Origin: Chryseobacterium sp. 6424
GTDB taxonomy: Bacteria > Bacteroidota > Bacteroidia > Flavobacteriales > Weeksellaceae
DNA length: 64,000 nucleotides
NCBI RefSeq assembly: GCF_003692615.1
Contig: NZ_CP023540.1
Coordinates: 1,612,001 to 1,676,000, forward strand
Direction of reading: 5' to 3'
Shown here: piece after piece, positions 25,815-35,769 of the stretch
How positions within the stretch are numbered: the first letter of the stretch is position 1
Layout of the letters: every line of letters starts with the position of its first letter
Position numbers and translations under genes: made by a program
Notes under the pieces: generated by a model
What the model was told of the DNA's origin: nothing
Databases searched by the model: none
What the model saw: the letters and a program-made list of their open reading frames with translations, nothing else

Positions 25815-28800
25815 TTATGATACCGTTATATATGGTTTGAGTATTATAAAGTGTTTTTCCTACATCGTACGCAAGAATTCCCCATCCAATTGGTCCTGCC
25901 ATTCTACCTAAAAAACGCCCGAATACTTTAGTATATCTTAATGTTCCACCTCTAATATGTGTCGGAAGTCTCATTGGCATTTTCTGTGGTAATAATTTTG
26001 CTCCATATTTTGAAGCAAAAGAAGTTCCGTTAGACGCCCCTTCCATAACGAAGGGTTTACTTAACAATCCTTGATTATCCAAAGCTGCCGCTAATGACAT
26101 AATATCTTTTATTCCAAATTGCTCTGCTGCTTGATCCACCAATATAGCACCATAAAGAGAACCTTTAGAATCATAATTTTTGCCATTGTACTTATAAGGC
26201 GGATCTTCAGTATCTTGAGAATTGCTTCCAATATCTCCTTTTCCCTTCTGGTAAGAATCATTTACATCAATTTCATGCATCGCGTGATTCAATCCTGCAA
26301 CAATACCTCCAATTACCGCTCCTTGCCAGAAGTTTCCACCTGTTAGTTCCGCGCCAATACCTCCCGACAGCGCACCAAAAGCAATCTGGCCGACAGCTCT
26401 ATTGGCAACATTTCCAGCGATTGCACCAAAAGCACTTGCTCCCAAACTTCCTAAAGCGCCAGACCAAAAAGCTTGAGAGAATGACCCTCCCTGCATCAAT
26501 GATAAAGCTCCTTGCGCAACTGCATGTGCACCTGCCTGTACAAAGGCTGTTCCAACCTCTCCAAGAGCTTTTGCGAACGAGGTAGCGACTTGCACCCCGT
26601 CTTTGACGACGCTAAAGATACTGCCAATTCCAAAAGTAACCGCACCGGAAACCGCACCCCAGAACATAGATTTCAATGCTCCGCCAATGTTCCATTGCTT
26701 AATATTTCCAGTTACTGCAAGACCCACGGTGTAGCTGGCCAGACCAATTGCAGCACCAATGATTACAGCCTTCCAAAATAAAACGCCTAACCCAAGAAAA
26801 ACAAAAAACTCACCACTCGGATCACTAAACATCAACGGATTATTCAGTACATACCCGTACTTGTTATAGTTTTGGGTGTTGAACATATCCTGTGTGTTCT
26901 CGTCTGCATTTAAGAATCTTCGTAACAGCGGGTCGTATAGCCTACCGTTCATGTGGATAAGTCCTACTTCGGTAAAATGTTCGTGGGATGTGTAGCCGCG
27001 GTCAATAAGCAATCCGCCATTTGATATAAAATCCCTTATCTGGTTTTCATCCGTTACAATGGCTCCGCCATTCACCTGCAGGTGTGTCAGGTTGCCCCAG
27101 GCGTCGTAATGCCTTTGCTCAACTTTATTTCCAGCCTCGTCGCTTATCGACAGAATACTGCCCAGGTAATCCTTGTGCAAAAATTTATAGGAACCGCTGC
27201 TCTCTGTATAATTCTTAACGAAAATAATGTTGCTTTCGTATGGAGAGCCGCCAATGTAGAGGATATGTTTCTCTTGGCCGGTCTGGTTGTTCCTCGTTAT
27301 CTCGAAGGAGCCGTCCTCGCTGTAATATTTCGTAAACCTGCCCTCGCCATCCGTTGCGAAAGTTCCTCCATATGTAGCCAACTGTCGCATCTCGGTAAGA
27401 CCGTACTCAAACCTTACATCGCCCTTTACGCCGTCTATAAATACAGGGTCGTTGTTCTCGTTATAGACGATCGTCTGCACAAGGTCGCTTGCAAGGTTCT
27501 GCTGTCCCGCAGCATTCAGCACGACCGAGGTAGGCCTGTAGACAAACTGGTTGTTCTCAAACTTCACGCTTCCCAGCATGTCGTTCTCCTTTATCCTTCC
27601 CTCGGCATCGTAACCGTTGGAGGAAATGCCGCCGGTTCTCGGATTAGTCCAGGAAACAAGCCGGTTGTTATCATCATAGTTAAAGCTCTCGAGAATATTG
27701 AAATCGCCTCCCGTGTTGCGGCTGTTAAGTTCATTTTTAATAGCATTGAAACTATAGTTAACCTGCAAGATAGTCTTACTCGCCGTAGTATGGCTGATGT
27801 TCATCAGGAAGCCGTTCTGATCGTAGATGTTCAGTATGTCTGTAGCGCCTAGTTTTGCCCGTGTTACCTGCCCCTTGGCGTTGGTCTCCTGCAATTCCCA
27901 CAGTACCTTGCCGGTATTCTTATCTTTCAGCTGGAACAGTTCTCCACTCCAGCTATCGTACACATTCTCAATATTTGCCTTAGTGTATATGCCGGAAGAA
28001 TAAAGCCCCTTCTCATAAGATGTTACCCGACCTTTGTCGTCGTAAACTAAGCCTTTCTGTGTGAAAACTCTGCCGTTGCTGTTCTCCGTAGTTTCCAGCA
28101 CACGCCCGTAATTGTCATAGCTGATAGAGGAGCTAAAGGGCTTGCCTTTCGAGGTTCCGGACTTGCCGGTTATCATGCCCTTGCTGTTGTAGGAATAGCT
28201 GATCGTTTTATCCGTATTCTGGGTGCCGTCAGTGGTCACTTCACGTTGGGTAATGAGCTGGCCGAGGCTGTTGTAGGTATATTCCTTATAGCCTTTCGGG
28301 CTGGTTTCCTTTAACACCTGTCCAAAGGCATTATACTGGTATTTATAAAGACCGTTGGATGGGTCGTAAAACTCCGACTTCCGTCCCCATTCGTCATACT
28401 GGGTCGTTACGGTATTATTGCCATATTTTGCCTCCCGAACCTGGCCTGCGGCGTTAAGTTTAAAATTGATGACGCCGCCCTTGTCCTCGGACATAATGAT
28501 GTTGCCCAGCGGATCCGCAGTCTGCTTTTTAAAGCGGTTGTTAGCGTTGGTCTCGGTGACTGTAACCGTCCTACCATTATAGGAGCTTTCTACTATTTTC
28601 CCCGTAAACGATGTAGCCTTTATCGGACGCGAATATTCGTCATACTGGATGGTATTCCATTTGGAGGCACCCTCGCCCTCATAGTAAGGCTCACTTTCGG
28701 CGGTCTTTCTTCCCAATTCGTCATATTGGGTATCCTTCGCAACATAGCGACCGCTGTTCACGGACTTCACCCTGGTCTTATAATTCTGGCCTATTTTATT

Positions 28801-31800
28801 GGTATAGGTCGCTTTTTCATCACCGTCAGGACCATATTCCGTAATGCGTGCATCGCCGTTATAAAACTTTTCATAGGTATATGTGGTAGTGCCGCCAAGG
28901 TTAGTCTTGGAAGTCAGCATTTTACCCCAGGCATCGTAGGTATTGGTCAGCTTATTGCCAAGTGGATCGGTCTGATCCAGCACCTGCCCCCAGTCGTTAT
29001 AACTTATAGATGTCTGCAGGCCGAGGTTGTCGGTCTTCTTCACTACAAAACGTCCAGTAGCCTCATATTGCGCGCTCTCGCTCTGAGTGTTTCCATCTGC
29101 ACTGTTGCTGATGGTTTTCGAGATCGTGTTTGCGAAGCCGTCATAAGAATAGGTCTCCCTTATCCAGCCGGAGTTATTCTGGTTCCAACTGGTCTTGCTT
29201 TTTAGTAGGTTGTTCTCGTATTCGTAATCCTCCTTGGCACCCTTGCTGTCGCCATATACCTGTACGGTCTCCGTCTTGGACTTCGGACGTCCGATATAGT
29301 AGTCTTTGCCGGTTCCTCCCGGATTGTGGAGATATTCCAGATTGGTCGTGGTAGTGGCAAAGCCGTTGTTGATGCTGCTCACCGTCTGCGTAGGCAGGTA
29401 GTATTCGTTATAGCTAATTACCGTACTAGTCGTCGTAATATCACGCTGGAAGTCCTTAGTCGTAGTTGTAACAGGCACAAGTGCATTCACGCCGTATGGC
29501 AGTGCGTCTTTCCGGTATTGCGTTGATTTGAAGGAGAGCAGTTGCGAGTTGTTAAACGATATGTCAGAAGGGAAAATTAGGTTCTCGTCTGCGGTCTTGA
29601 TACTCCACTCTTTAACTGGAACACCTTCCTGTGCTGGGTCTATCTCTGCGCCACTCCAAACCACGGTACTGTTATTATAGATGCTGTACCATGAAGACCT
29701 TGCTGTTTGGCGGAAGCCTACCATACCGCGTCCGTGAAGATGTGAAACAAGCCCCTTATATCTAAAATCCTGCTTACGGTATTCCTGGGTAAGGCTGCCG
29801 ACAATGTAGCTCTTATTCACCTTGTTGAGGGCCATGAATGGATACTGCATAGGATTATCTGCTTTATACTGATAACCCGGAACCAATTCAGCATACTGGA
29901 CATCTGTAGTCAATTTTCCTTGGGTGATGGAGCTGATTCTCGAACTTGTCGGGATATGCTTGTAGTCCAGATATATGACATGTAGACGGGAGCAATTGCT
30001 TGTCGGACAGTCGTCGGGAGCACCAATTAAGATAATTTGCCGGTTAGTCTTGTTGATAAACAAAGGTTGGAACGGTATGACCTTCTGTCCAAAAGTTGGA
30101 GAGGAATAACTGAGCGTATTACCAAAACTAAATGGTAGCGTCGTGCTTCCCACAGCCGGAGTAGACGCCGGCCTGCTAGGCGAATACACGGATAGGTTCA
30201 CATTCGTATATTCTTGAGAATCGTGCGCATTCCAACCATGGTTTCTCATAACAACCTTGTTTACGACTATCTCGCTCTTGCCATCCTGGTCCAAGTCTGT
30301 AGCCTGGTATTGGTAATAAGTTACAGTGCCATAATAACACCATGGCTCAGTGAAAAAATTCCTGTGCCTGCCATTCTCACTTATTTCCTGATTAACAGAA
30401 AAATAGATGAAATTATAATAGTCGTAAACGTCAAAACCTTTCCCGGTAGACAGATAGAACTTCCAATTGGATGTCTTATCAGCCTGCGGAACGGCCATAT
30501 CCACCTTGCCGTCACCGTTAAAATCACCTAATATCTTTTTCGAGCCCAGACCCGACAAGGAGGTATACGGCATTGTCGATATCAGGGAATAGTTGCCGCC
30601 AGCATCGCGCTTGATATTGTAAAAATCCTGTAGGCTGTTTCCGCGGTCTGTATAAAGTTCTTCGATGCCGTCTCCATTAAAATCAGCACTTTCTAAAGAC
30701 TGGTTTGTCGATGAGAGATTAAACCTTAAATAACTTTGGTCGTAAGGAACCTCCTGTTTTAAATCAAAAAATACAGTTGAGTTTTCGGTGTAGCTCTGAT
30801 ACTCAAAGCCCACATCCGGAGGCATAATTTTTTGCAATGTTGTATCGGTGGTATGATCCTTATCTACGGATGGCACCTGCGTATTGTCCTTTCTTAAATT
30901 TGACTGCGGCATTAGGATGGTGTCCTGTTCAAGATCGGTTATTGGTTCGGCACTGGCGACTGTAGTTTTCGACGCCTTCTTGTTGGCACTATACGGATCA
31001 ATTGGCCCCTCGCTATAGCAAGTCAGTTCGTATGTGAAATCTAAGAGCACCTCCGATATACCGTCGCCATCATAGTCATATGATGCCACCCTCAGCAAGT
31101 TGGAAGGACTGCTATAGCAATTTGCTGGGTCGGACCATTCTCCTTCACCGTAAGCCTTGAAGTTTCCATATAATAGGATCTTAGAATATTTAAAATCAAG
31201 CGTGCGGCTCTGCAAGTTAAGCGCATAGATTCTAAACTCATAGTCGTACGCATTCGAGCCGTCTGTCCGGTTTTTCCTTACCGGTATTACAATGCCCGCA
31301 TTCTCTCCAACGACGTTATTATGCTTATAACTGATAATTGCGGCGTCTCGAAAGTTGGCCAAAGTAAATTCAGAAGTATTGTAGCTAATGTTTACCGCTT
31401 CTGATTCAACATAGACCGACTTCTTGAAAGACAGTGTCCCGCTGTTGTTCATTTCGATAAAATCCGTCACGCCGTCATAGTCAAAGTCGCCATACTTCCT
31501 TGTGTTGACATTGCTCACGCTTGTTTCAATACGTGTAAGCGGACTGTTCGATGGATTACCCTGATAATTGAAGACTGCCGGATTGGCAGCCTCATCCTGC
31601 GAATTATATTCCGTTATAAGCGAGATTTTAGGATACCCATCGCTGGATGTGTGGGTTATCTGGTATCTTTTGAACTGGTTGCCGTTAGTTTTAACCTGGA
31701 TGGAGTTCAATACCTTATCTTGTAGGAACTTTACGCCGTTTACATAGGACGTCTCGGTAAGCTCGCGGGTGGAGTAATAAAAATTAATCTGGTTGAAGTG

Positions 31801-32448
31801 GTTTTTGCCGAGGTTTTCATTTCCGCCCCAAGATATGCTGTTTATAGCCGCCACATTGTTCGACTGGAAATAGTTATAGCTTATGTAGTTTCCCTGAGCG
31901 TCCTTCCATTTGGTAATGTTATACTCGGCAGGAGTACGAGATTCCGCATTGTTCCCATACCATGCTTGGCTACCATCCTCGAAGGTTACCTCCCAATATT
32001 CAGGACCCGACCAGCCGTTTCCAGAGACGCTGCCAAGCGACCTTATCTTTACATTAGAGAATTTTTCCGTTAGATATTCCGCTCCACTAGCCCCGTAGGT
32101 GCCAGATTTTAAAAGCAGGCGCTGCCCGTTGAAACTGAAGAAATCACTGTCATCCAACTGGATTCCCTTTACCTCGCCGTCTTTCTCAATTGTCTTGCTC
32201 ATTCGGGAAATACTCGTAATCCCGGACAGGCTCCAGCCATAGCCAGCAATTCCGTTGCCGGCACCGCTTGTGTACACAAGGTTAATTTGGGGTGCAACGG
32301 ATTTTACCCCCTGCGGAAGTGCTATCGGCAGCGTATATTGCAACTGGCCGCCGCCATTAACATCAATATTACCCTGTGTGTCATGAAAATTCTGTGCAGG
32401 AATTATCCCTGCCATTAAAAACAGGAGGAAAAAATAAAGTGGCTTCAT
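25804..32448 (-). CDS. RHS-repeat polymorphic toxin with SpvB and FG-GAP domains
   Basis: A 2214-aa secreted giant with signal peptide (MKPLYFFLLFLMAGIIPAQ). Next come an SpvB-like domain (residues about 25-95, VNGGGQLQYTLPIALPQGV), FG-GAP/integrin-like calcium repeats (DFDYDGVTDF, YDYDGDGISEV, DFNGDGIEEL, DFNGDGKVDM, DLDQDGKSEI), many YD/RHS repeats (about 1000-1750), and the RHS core ending near 1850 (RLYDPLLRRFLNADENTQ). The last roughly 340 residues are the variable toxin part: Gly/Ala-rich hydrophobic stretches and a final region ending GRMAGPIGWGILAYDVG. I do not recognise the toxic activity; the hydrophobicity suggests a membrane target. The gene is clearly GC-richer than its surroundings. 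Confidence 0.85.
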   Translation of the reverse strand: MKPLYFFLLFLMAGIIPAQNFHDTQGNIDVNGGGQLQYTLPIALPQGVKSVAPQINLVYTSGAGNGIAGYGWSLSGITSISRMSKTIEKDGEVKGIQLDDSDFFSFNGQRLLLKSGTYGASGAEYLTEKFSNVKIRSLGSVSGNGWSGPEYWEVTFEDGSQAWYGNNAESRTPAEYNITKWKDAQGNYISYNYFQSNNVAAINSISWGGNENLGKNHFNQINFYYSTRELTETSYVNGVKFLQDKVLNSIQVKTNGNQFKRYQITHTSSDGYPKISLITEYNSQDEAANPAVFNYQGNPSNSPLTRIETSVSNVNTRKYGDFDYDGVTDFIEMNNSGTLSFKKSVYVESEAVNISYNTSEFTLANFRDAAIISYKHNNVVGENAGIVIPVRKNRTDGSNAYDYEFRIYALNLQSRTLDFKYSKILLYGNFKAYGEGEWSDPANCYSSPSNLLRVASYDYDGDGISEVLLDFTYELTCYSEGPIDPYSANKKASKTTVASAEPITDLEQDTILMPQSNLRKDNTQVPSVDKDHTTDTTLQKIMPPDVGFEYQSYTENSTVFFDLKQEVPYDQSYLRFNLSSTNQSLESADFNGDGIEELYTDRGNSLQDFYNIKRDAGGNYSLISTMPYTSLSGLGSKKILGDFNGDGKVDMAVPQADKTSNWKFYLSTGKGFDVYDYYNFIYFSVNQEISENGRHRNFFTEPWCYYGTVTYYQYQATDLDQDGKSEIVVNKVVMRNHGWNAHDSQEYTNVNLSVYSPSRPASTPAVGSTTLPFSFGNTLSYSSPTFGQKVIPFQPLFINKTNRQIILIGAPDDCPTSNCSRLHVIYLDYKHIPTSSRISSITQGKLTTDVQYAELVPGYQYKADNPMQYPFMALNKVNKSYIVGSLTQEYRKQDFRYKGLVSHLHGRGMVGFRQTARSSWYSIYNNSTVVWSGAEIDPAQEGVPVKEWSIKTADENLIFPSDISFNNSQLLSFKSTQYRKDALPYGVNALVPVTTTTKDFQRDITTTSTVISYNEYYLPTQTVSSINNGFATTTTNLEYLHNPGGTGKDYYIGRPKSKTETVQVYGDSKGAKEDYEYENNLLKSKTSWNQNNSGWIRETYSYDGFANTISKTISNSADGNTQSESAQYEATGRFVVKKTDNLGLQTSISYNDWGQVLDQTDPLGNKLTNTYDAWGKMLTSKTNLGGTTTYTYEKFYNGDARITEYGPDGDEKATYTNKIGQNYKTRVKSVNSGRYVAKDTQYDELGRKTAESEPYYEGEGASKWNTIQYDEYSRPIKATSFTGKIVESSYNGRTVTVTETNANNRFKKQTADPLGNIIMSEDKGGVINFKLNAAGQVREAKYGNNTVTTQYDEWGRKSEFYDPSNGLYKYQYNAFGQVLKETSPKGYKEYTYNSLGQLITQREVTTDGTQNTDKTISYSYNSKGMITGKSGTSKGKPFSSSISYDNYGRVLETTENSNGRVFTQKGLVYDDKGRVTSYEKGLYSSGIYTKANIENVYDSWSGELFQLKDKNTGKVLWELQETNAKGQVTRAKLGATDILNIYDQNGFLMNISHTTASKTILQVNYSFNAIKNELNSRNTGGDFNILESFNYDDNNRLVSWTNPRTGGISSNGYDAEGRIKENDMLGSVKFENNQFVYRPTSVVLNAAGQQNLASDLVQTIVYNENNDPVFIDGVKGDVRFEYGLTEMRQLATYGGTFATDGEGRFTKYYSEDGSFEITRNNQTGQEKHILYIGGSPYESNIIFVKNYTESSGSYKFLHKDYLGSILSISDEAGNKVEQRHYDAWGNLTHLQVNGGAIVTDENQIRDFISNGGLLIDRGYTSHEHFTEVGLIHMNGRLYDPLLRRFLNADENTQDMFNTQNYNKYGYVLNNPLMFSDPSGEFFVFLGLGVLFWKAVIIGAAIGLASYTVGLAVTGNIKQWNIGGALKSMFWGAVSGAVTFGIGSIFSVVKDGVQVATSFAKALGEVGTAFVQAGAHAVAQGALSLMQGGSFSQAFWSGALGSLGASAFGAIAGNVANRAVGQIAFGALSGGIGAELTGGNFWQGAVIGGIVAGLNHAMHEIDVNDSYQKGKGDIGSNSQDTEDPPYKYNGKNYDSKGSLYGAILVDQAAEQFGIKDIMSLAAALDNQGLLSKPFVMEGASNGTSFASKYGAKLLPQKMPMRLPTHIRGGTLRYTKVFGRFLGRMAGPIGWGILAYDVGKTLYNTQTIYNGIINGK

Positions 32449-32458
32449 AGGAGAAAGT

Positions 32459-32911
32459 TTAGAGTTTGGTAATATTCCTGCTCATGGTGCGACCGTCCTT
32501 AAGCTGGAAGCTGAGGATATAAACACCCATGTACATTCCGATCATGTTTATATTTACGGTACGGTTCAGGTTGGGAAGGTTTTTCTTTGAGAAAACATTT
32601 GCCACCGTATTGTGCTGGTATAGGGTGACATTATCAATAAGCTGGTCGGCTTCGTCCGTCCAACTGATAGTAAGCATGTCCTGAACCGGGACAGGGTATA
32701 TCTGCACCGTCGACCAGAACTGGTCCTCAGCGGTCTTGCTTTCGGTGGCAAGCTCTAGGATTGGATCCTCTTCTTTGGTGGGTTTTGCATATTGGTTGTC
32801 GCCGCGGTAGCGCTGGTTGCCCGCCTCGTCATATTTAAAATACAACTGCGTCTGGGCAAAAGCGGTACAGCAAGTAAACAGCAAAAAGAATAATAGTAAA
32901 TTTGATTTCAT
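32459..32911 (-). CDS. T9SS type A sorting-domain protein
   Basis: A 150-aa protein: signal peptide (MKSNLLLFFLLFTCCTAFAQ), a short YD-like segment (LYFKYDEAGNQRYRGDNQYA), and a C-terminal type IX secretion sorting domain (VQIYPVPVQDMLTISW, then YMGVYILSFQLKDGRTMSRN). It lies 10 bases upstream of the RHS gene on the same strand and has the same elevated GC, so the two were probably acquired together. The RHS protein itself lacks an obvious sorting domain, so this protein may act as an adaptor or companion; that is inference. Confidence 0.75.
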   Translation of the reverse strand: MKSNLLLFFLLFTCCTAFAQTQLYFKYDEAGNQRYRGDNQYAKPTKEEDPILELATESKTAEDQFWSTVQIYPVPVQDMLTISWTDEADQLIDNVTLYQHNTVANVFSKKNLPNLNRTVNINMIGMYMGVYILSFQLKDGRTMSRNITKL

Positions 32912-32936
32912 ATATTAATGTATTTTGATTAGTAAT

Positions 32937-33184
32937 TTAATTTTCATCCGCATCCTCCATCCTTTTCTCTAAAGTATCTTTCAGGGTATCCAGAAACTTG
33001 GTCTTAGAGGATTTTCGGATTCTTATTTCAAGGAAAGTCCTGTGGAACTGCCCCAAATCAATGTTAAAGAGTTTCTCAAAATTTTCTGCAACATCTTTTA
33101 GTTCCACAGCGCCATTGTTAAAAACTCCATCAGCATGCAGAGCATAAAGCAATCGTCAACCTCCATTGTAAGTTCACGAATCTC
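32937..33184 (-). pseudogene. rteC: rteC remnant with internal deletion
   Basis: Frames here encode a short piece of RteC's N-terminus (EIRELTMEVDD, compare NIRELSMEIDN in the intact protein) joined directly to its last 70 residues (LLYALHADGVFNNGAVEL to MEDADEN) in another frame. About 190 codons are missing between them. The upstream side is fused to a cut umuC. It is a scar of recombination, not a functional gene. Confidence 0.75.
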
Positions 33185-33339
33185 CCCATCGTAATTCCTA
33201 ACTTTTTGGCCTCATTACTTCTGGCAATAGCGCAACCATCGTTATTACTGAGAACAACAACCGGTTTATTACGCAACTCTGGTCGGAAGATCCTCTCGCA
33301 GCTCGCATAGAAATTATTACCGTCAATAAGGGCGAACAT
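33184..33339 (-). pseudogene. umuC: umuC 5' remnant
   Basis: The first 52 codons of a Y-family polymerase UmuC remain, with the catalytic-site opening FALIDGNNFYASCERIF and VVVLSNNDGCAIARSNEAK. Then the frame runs into the RteC remnant and stops at 33130. The polymerase fingers, palm remainder and little finger are gone. The start overlaps the umuD stop by one base, the usual umuDC arrangement. Confidence 0.8.
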
Positions 33340-33815
33340 TATTTACGTAATTGGTGTAAGTTCCACGTAACTACACCCCAAAGTTCAAAATCTGTGTCCT
33401 CTGAAATATCCATATCCGAATAAGCAGGATTCTCGGATTTCAATTTTATTGTCTTTAGCCTATTTGACTCTGTACTGTATTTTGGTTTGTATCTTTTCAC
33501 AAAAAATTCACCCTGATAAAACACTACGATAATATCGTTTTCAATAGGAATTTTGCCCTTATGAATAACCAAAATATCACCGTCAAAAATACCAATACCG
33601 TTTAAAGAGTCTCCTGTTACTTTGCCAAAAAATGTTACTTCTTTATCCTTAATCAAAAGTTTGAGAAGTTCGATATTGTCTTCAGCAAAATCTAAAGCCG
33701 TACTTTCAAAACTGCCATACCCACCGGCTTTAACCTTGGCAGGAAGAACAGGTAAGGAATAATCTTCGGTGTCTGAAATCGTAAATAAATCTATTTTGTT
33801 TTGTAGCCACATCAT
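33339..33815 (-). CDS. umuD: UmuD/LexA-like S24 peptidase
   Basis: A 158-aa protein with a self-cleavage site Ala-Gly at about 30-31 (KVKAGGYGSF), catalytic Ser70 (KVTGDSLNGIG) and a Lys in FFVKRYK near 107. This is the UmuD architecture: a damage-induced protein that RecA helps to cleave and that activates UmuC. With umuC reduced to 52 codons, polymerase V cannot form from this operon, so UmuD is either orphaned or works with a UmuC elsewhere. The upstream 258 bases show only the 34021 terminator and AT-rich sequence. Confidence 0.85.
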   Translation of the reverse strand: MMWLQNKIDLFTISDTEDYSLPVLPAKVKAGGYGSFESTALDFAEDNIELLKLLIKDKEVTFFGKVTGDSLNGIGIFDGDILVIHKGKIPIENDIIVVFYQGEFFVKRYKPKYSTESNRLKTIKLKSENPAYSDMDISEDTDFELWGVVTWNLHQLRK

Positions 33816-34020
33816 TCAAATTTAAAAAAATAAAGCAAATCAATGCAGAGTGGTGACCCAAATATTATGACAACTCATTAATAATCAGAATTATAAAAGT
33901 TATCCGCAAAAAAAAGTGGATGGAAAATATACAGCAAAGCAATGAGCAATCCCAAGCGTGGTGAAACAATGTGCAGGGTTGAGAAATGACGATTTTAATT
34001 ATCTTTTGGAACAAAAAAAA

Positions 34021-34045
34021 GAATCTACCTCAGTGAGATAGATTC
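34021..34045 (-). terminator. Terminator of the 558-aa gene
   Basis: Stem GAATCTA/TAGATTC with an inner CTC/GAG; on the minus strand it is followed by eight T. It lies 29 bases past the stop at 34074. Confidence 0.75.
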
Positions 34046-34073
34046 CTTTATATTATTTTTTGATGATTTAATT

Positions 34074-35750
34074 TCAATTGCTTTCACGAACTCTTCTTAA
34101 TTGCTCGTCTAAATCTATATCACAAATTGGAAGTTCGTTAGCAATTTCAACTAATTGTTTCGCTTTTGCAACTTCAGGATAAGTAATTTTTTCTATCGTG
34201 GGGAAGTCCGGCACAAACCCCCTTTCTCTGTAGGTTTTCTTTTTAAGAATATAAGATTTCAAAATTGAATAAAAGTCAGGTTTTTCTGCATTTAAAAAGT
34301 ATTGAATTAAATATGAAATATTTATAACTGATAAATCATTAATTTTTCGAAATTCAGTTTCTGGCTTTATCTTCCTAAATTCTTTAGTTAAATATGATTC
34401 CACCGCAGGTAATGAAAACAATGTTTCACTAACGACAATTACAGGGTAGATTTCAATAGAGGATTTTTTATATTTTTTGGTTAAGTTTGGATCTACTTTG
34501 TGTAAATTCTCATTTAGGGATTTGATAACATTTCTTAATTGAGAAATTCCTTTTGGTTTATTCTTACCATTCTTGATTTTCATAATGAATCTCTCATCAA
34601 TAAATGATTTTGTATTTTCATATGAATCATCCTGAATAAATTCTTTTGATAACGCGTTATCTTTGAATTCAAAAATAAAAATAAAGTTATTGTATCGTAA
34701 ATAACAGTCTGGAAATCCAGTAAAAAGAGTAGTATCATAAGAAATAAAAGTTCCTTTTCTACCATAGCTTTTCTCAATAGCTTTTCTAAAAACAATTTTT
34801 TCCGAGACCTCTTCTGCAATCATTGATTTATAAGTGTCAAATTTGAGAGTAACATTATTTTTGTTTTTGTACAATTCGTATAGTTGGTACGTTATTCTAT
34901 GAAATAAATGCTGACCAAAATGAGACCAGTTCATCACATAATATTTACCATCTTTTTTATATAAACTATTTAACTTCAAATCTACCTCGCTTGCAATAGA
35001 TTTTCCAATAATTTTATTTATCAAGATTCCATCACAATAATCTGCAATCCAATGGTCACCTTCAACGTAAAAAGTGATATTTTCATAATTTTCAGCCAAT
35101 GTCAAGATGCGAAAAATTTCAAAAATCCAAAGGTCTGGATTTTCAATTTTATTAAGATTATAGAATTGCTCCAACAGGTCTCTTTCATTGAGAAAAAAAT
35201 AATGAAGATGAGCTTTTATTTTTACAATATCTGAAAAGAAATCTGTAACCTCTTGATCAATGATAGTTTTCTTAATCATTAATATTTGTGCAAACTCTAA
35301 AAAATGCTCTGCAGGAATCTCTTTAAGAAAATTTTCAGTAGTTGAATCATAAATCAATTGGTTAAAAATCAAATACGATCTAAAAAAATTTATTTCAAGA
35401 ATTTCTGAATCGTCAGCAAGTTTATTCTGGTCTAAAAAATCAAAATTTTCCACGACAAACTTTAAGAAATTAAAGTTTGCTTTTTCATTAAAGAATACAT
35501 TATTGCGGTTTGAATTAAGCCTAAAGTCAATCTTTAATATTTCAGACTTAAAAAAATGATTAGTGAAGCTACTTGTATAGGATTGAAAAATTTGATGAGA
35601 GCTTATGCCCTGCAATAGATACGCATTTGTTTTTCCCAAAATTAGCAACAATTTTTCGGGTGAAACACCTGTCAATAAGTCAATTACATCAACTTCGGAA
35701 GATTTTCCAAAAACATCTCTATAAGTAAGAACAACTGTAAGATTTGCCAT
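34074..35750 (-). CDS. Large PD-(D/E)XK-like protein, candidate defence nuclease
   Basis: The frame opens at 35789, but the ATG at 35750 (MANLTVVLTYRD) avoids overlap with the recombinase gene and is preferred, giving 558 aa. Near residues 340-370 lies FTGFPDCYLRYNN followed by FIFIFEFKDNAL: a Pro-Asp, then Glu-Phe-Lys pattern on a strand, the core of PD-(D/E)XK nucleases. The N-terminal 300 residues are helical and unlike anything I know. It sits beside a serine recombinase and a wrecked methylase on the island. A restriction or abortive-infection role is inferred. Confidence 0.5.
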   Translation of the reverse strand: MANLTVVLTYRDVFGKSSEVDVIDLLTGVSPEKLLLILGKTNAYLLQGISSHQIFQSYTSSFTNHFFKSEILKIDFRLNSNRNNVFFNEKANFNFLKFVVENFDFLDQNKLADDSEILEINFFRSYLIFNQLIYDSTTENFLKEIPAEHFLEFAQILMIKKTIIDQEVTDFFSDIVKIKAHLHYFFLNERDLLEQFYNLNKIENPDLWIFEIFRILTLAENYENITFYVEGDHWIADYCDGILINKIIGKSIASEVDLKLNSLYKKDGKYYVMNWSHFGQHLFHRITYQLYELYKNKNNVTLKFDTYKSMIAEEVSEKIVFRKAIEKSYGRKGTFISYDTTLFTGFPDCYLRYNNFIFIFEFKDNALSKEFIQDDSYENTKSFIDERFIMKIKNGKNKPKGISQLRNVIKSLNENLHKVDPNLTKKYKKSSIEIYPVIVVSETLFSLPAVESYLTKEFRKIKPETEFRKINDLSVINISYLIQYFLNAEKPDFYSILKSYILKKKTYRERGFVPDFPTIEKITYPEVAKAKQLVEIANELPICDIDLDEQLRRVRESN

Positions 35751-35769
35751 TAGCTTTTCTTTAAATATA

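Noticed and set aside
27082..27852. 256-codon open frame on the plus strand within the RHS gene
   Set aside because: It lies wholly antisense to well-supported RHS repeats in a GC-rich stretch, where long shadow frames are expected; its translation shows no domain.
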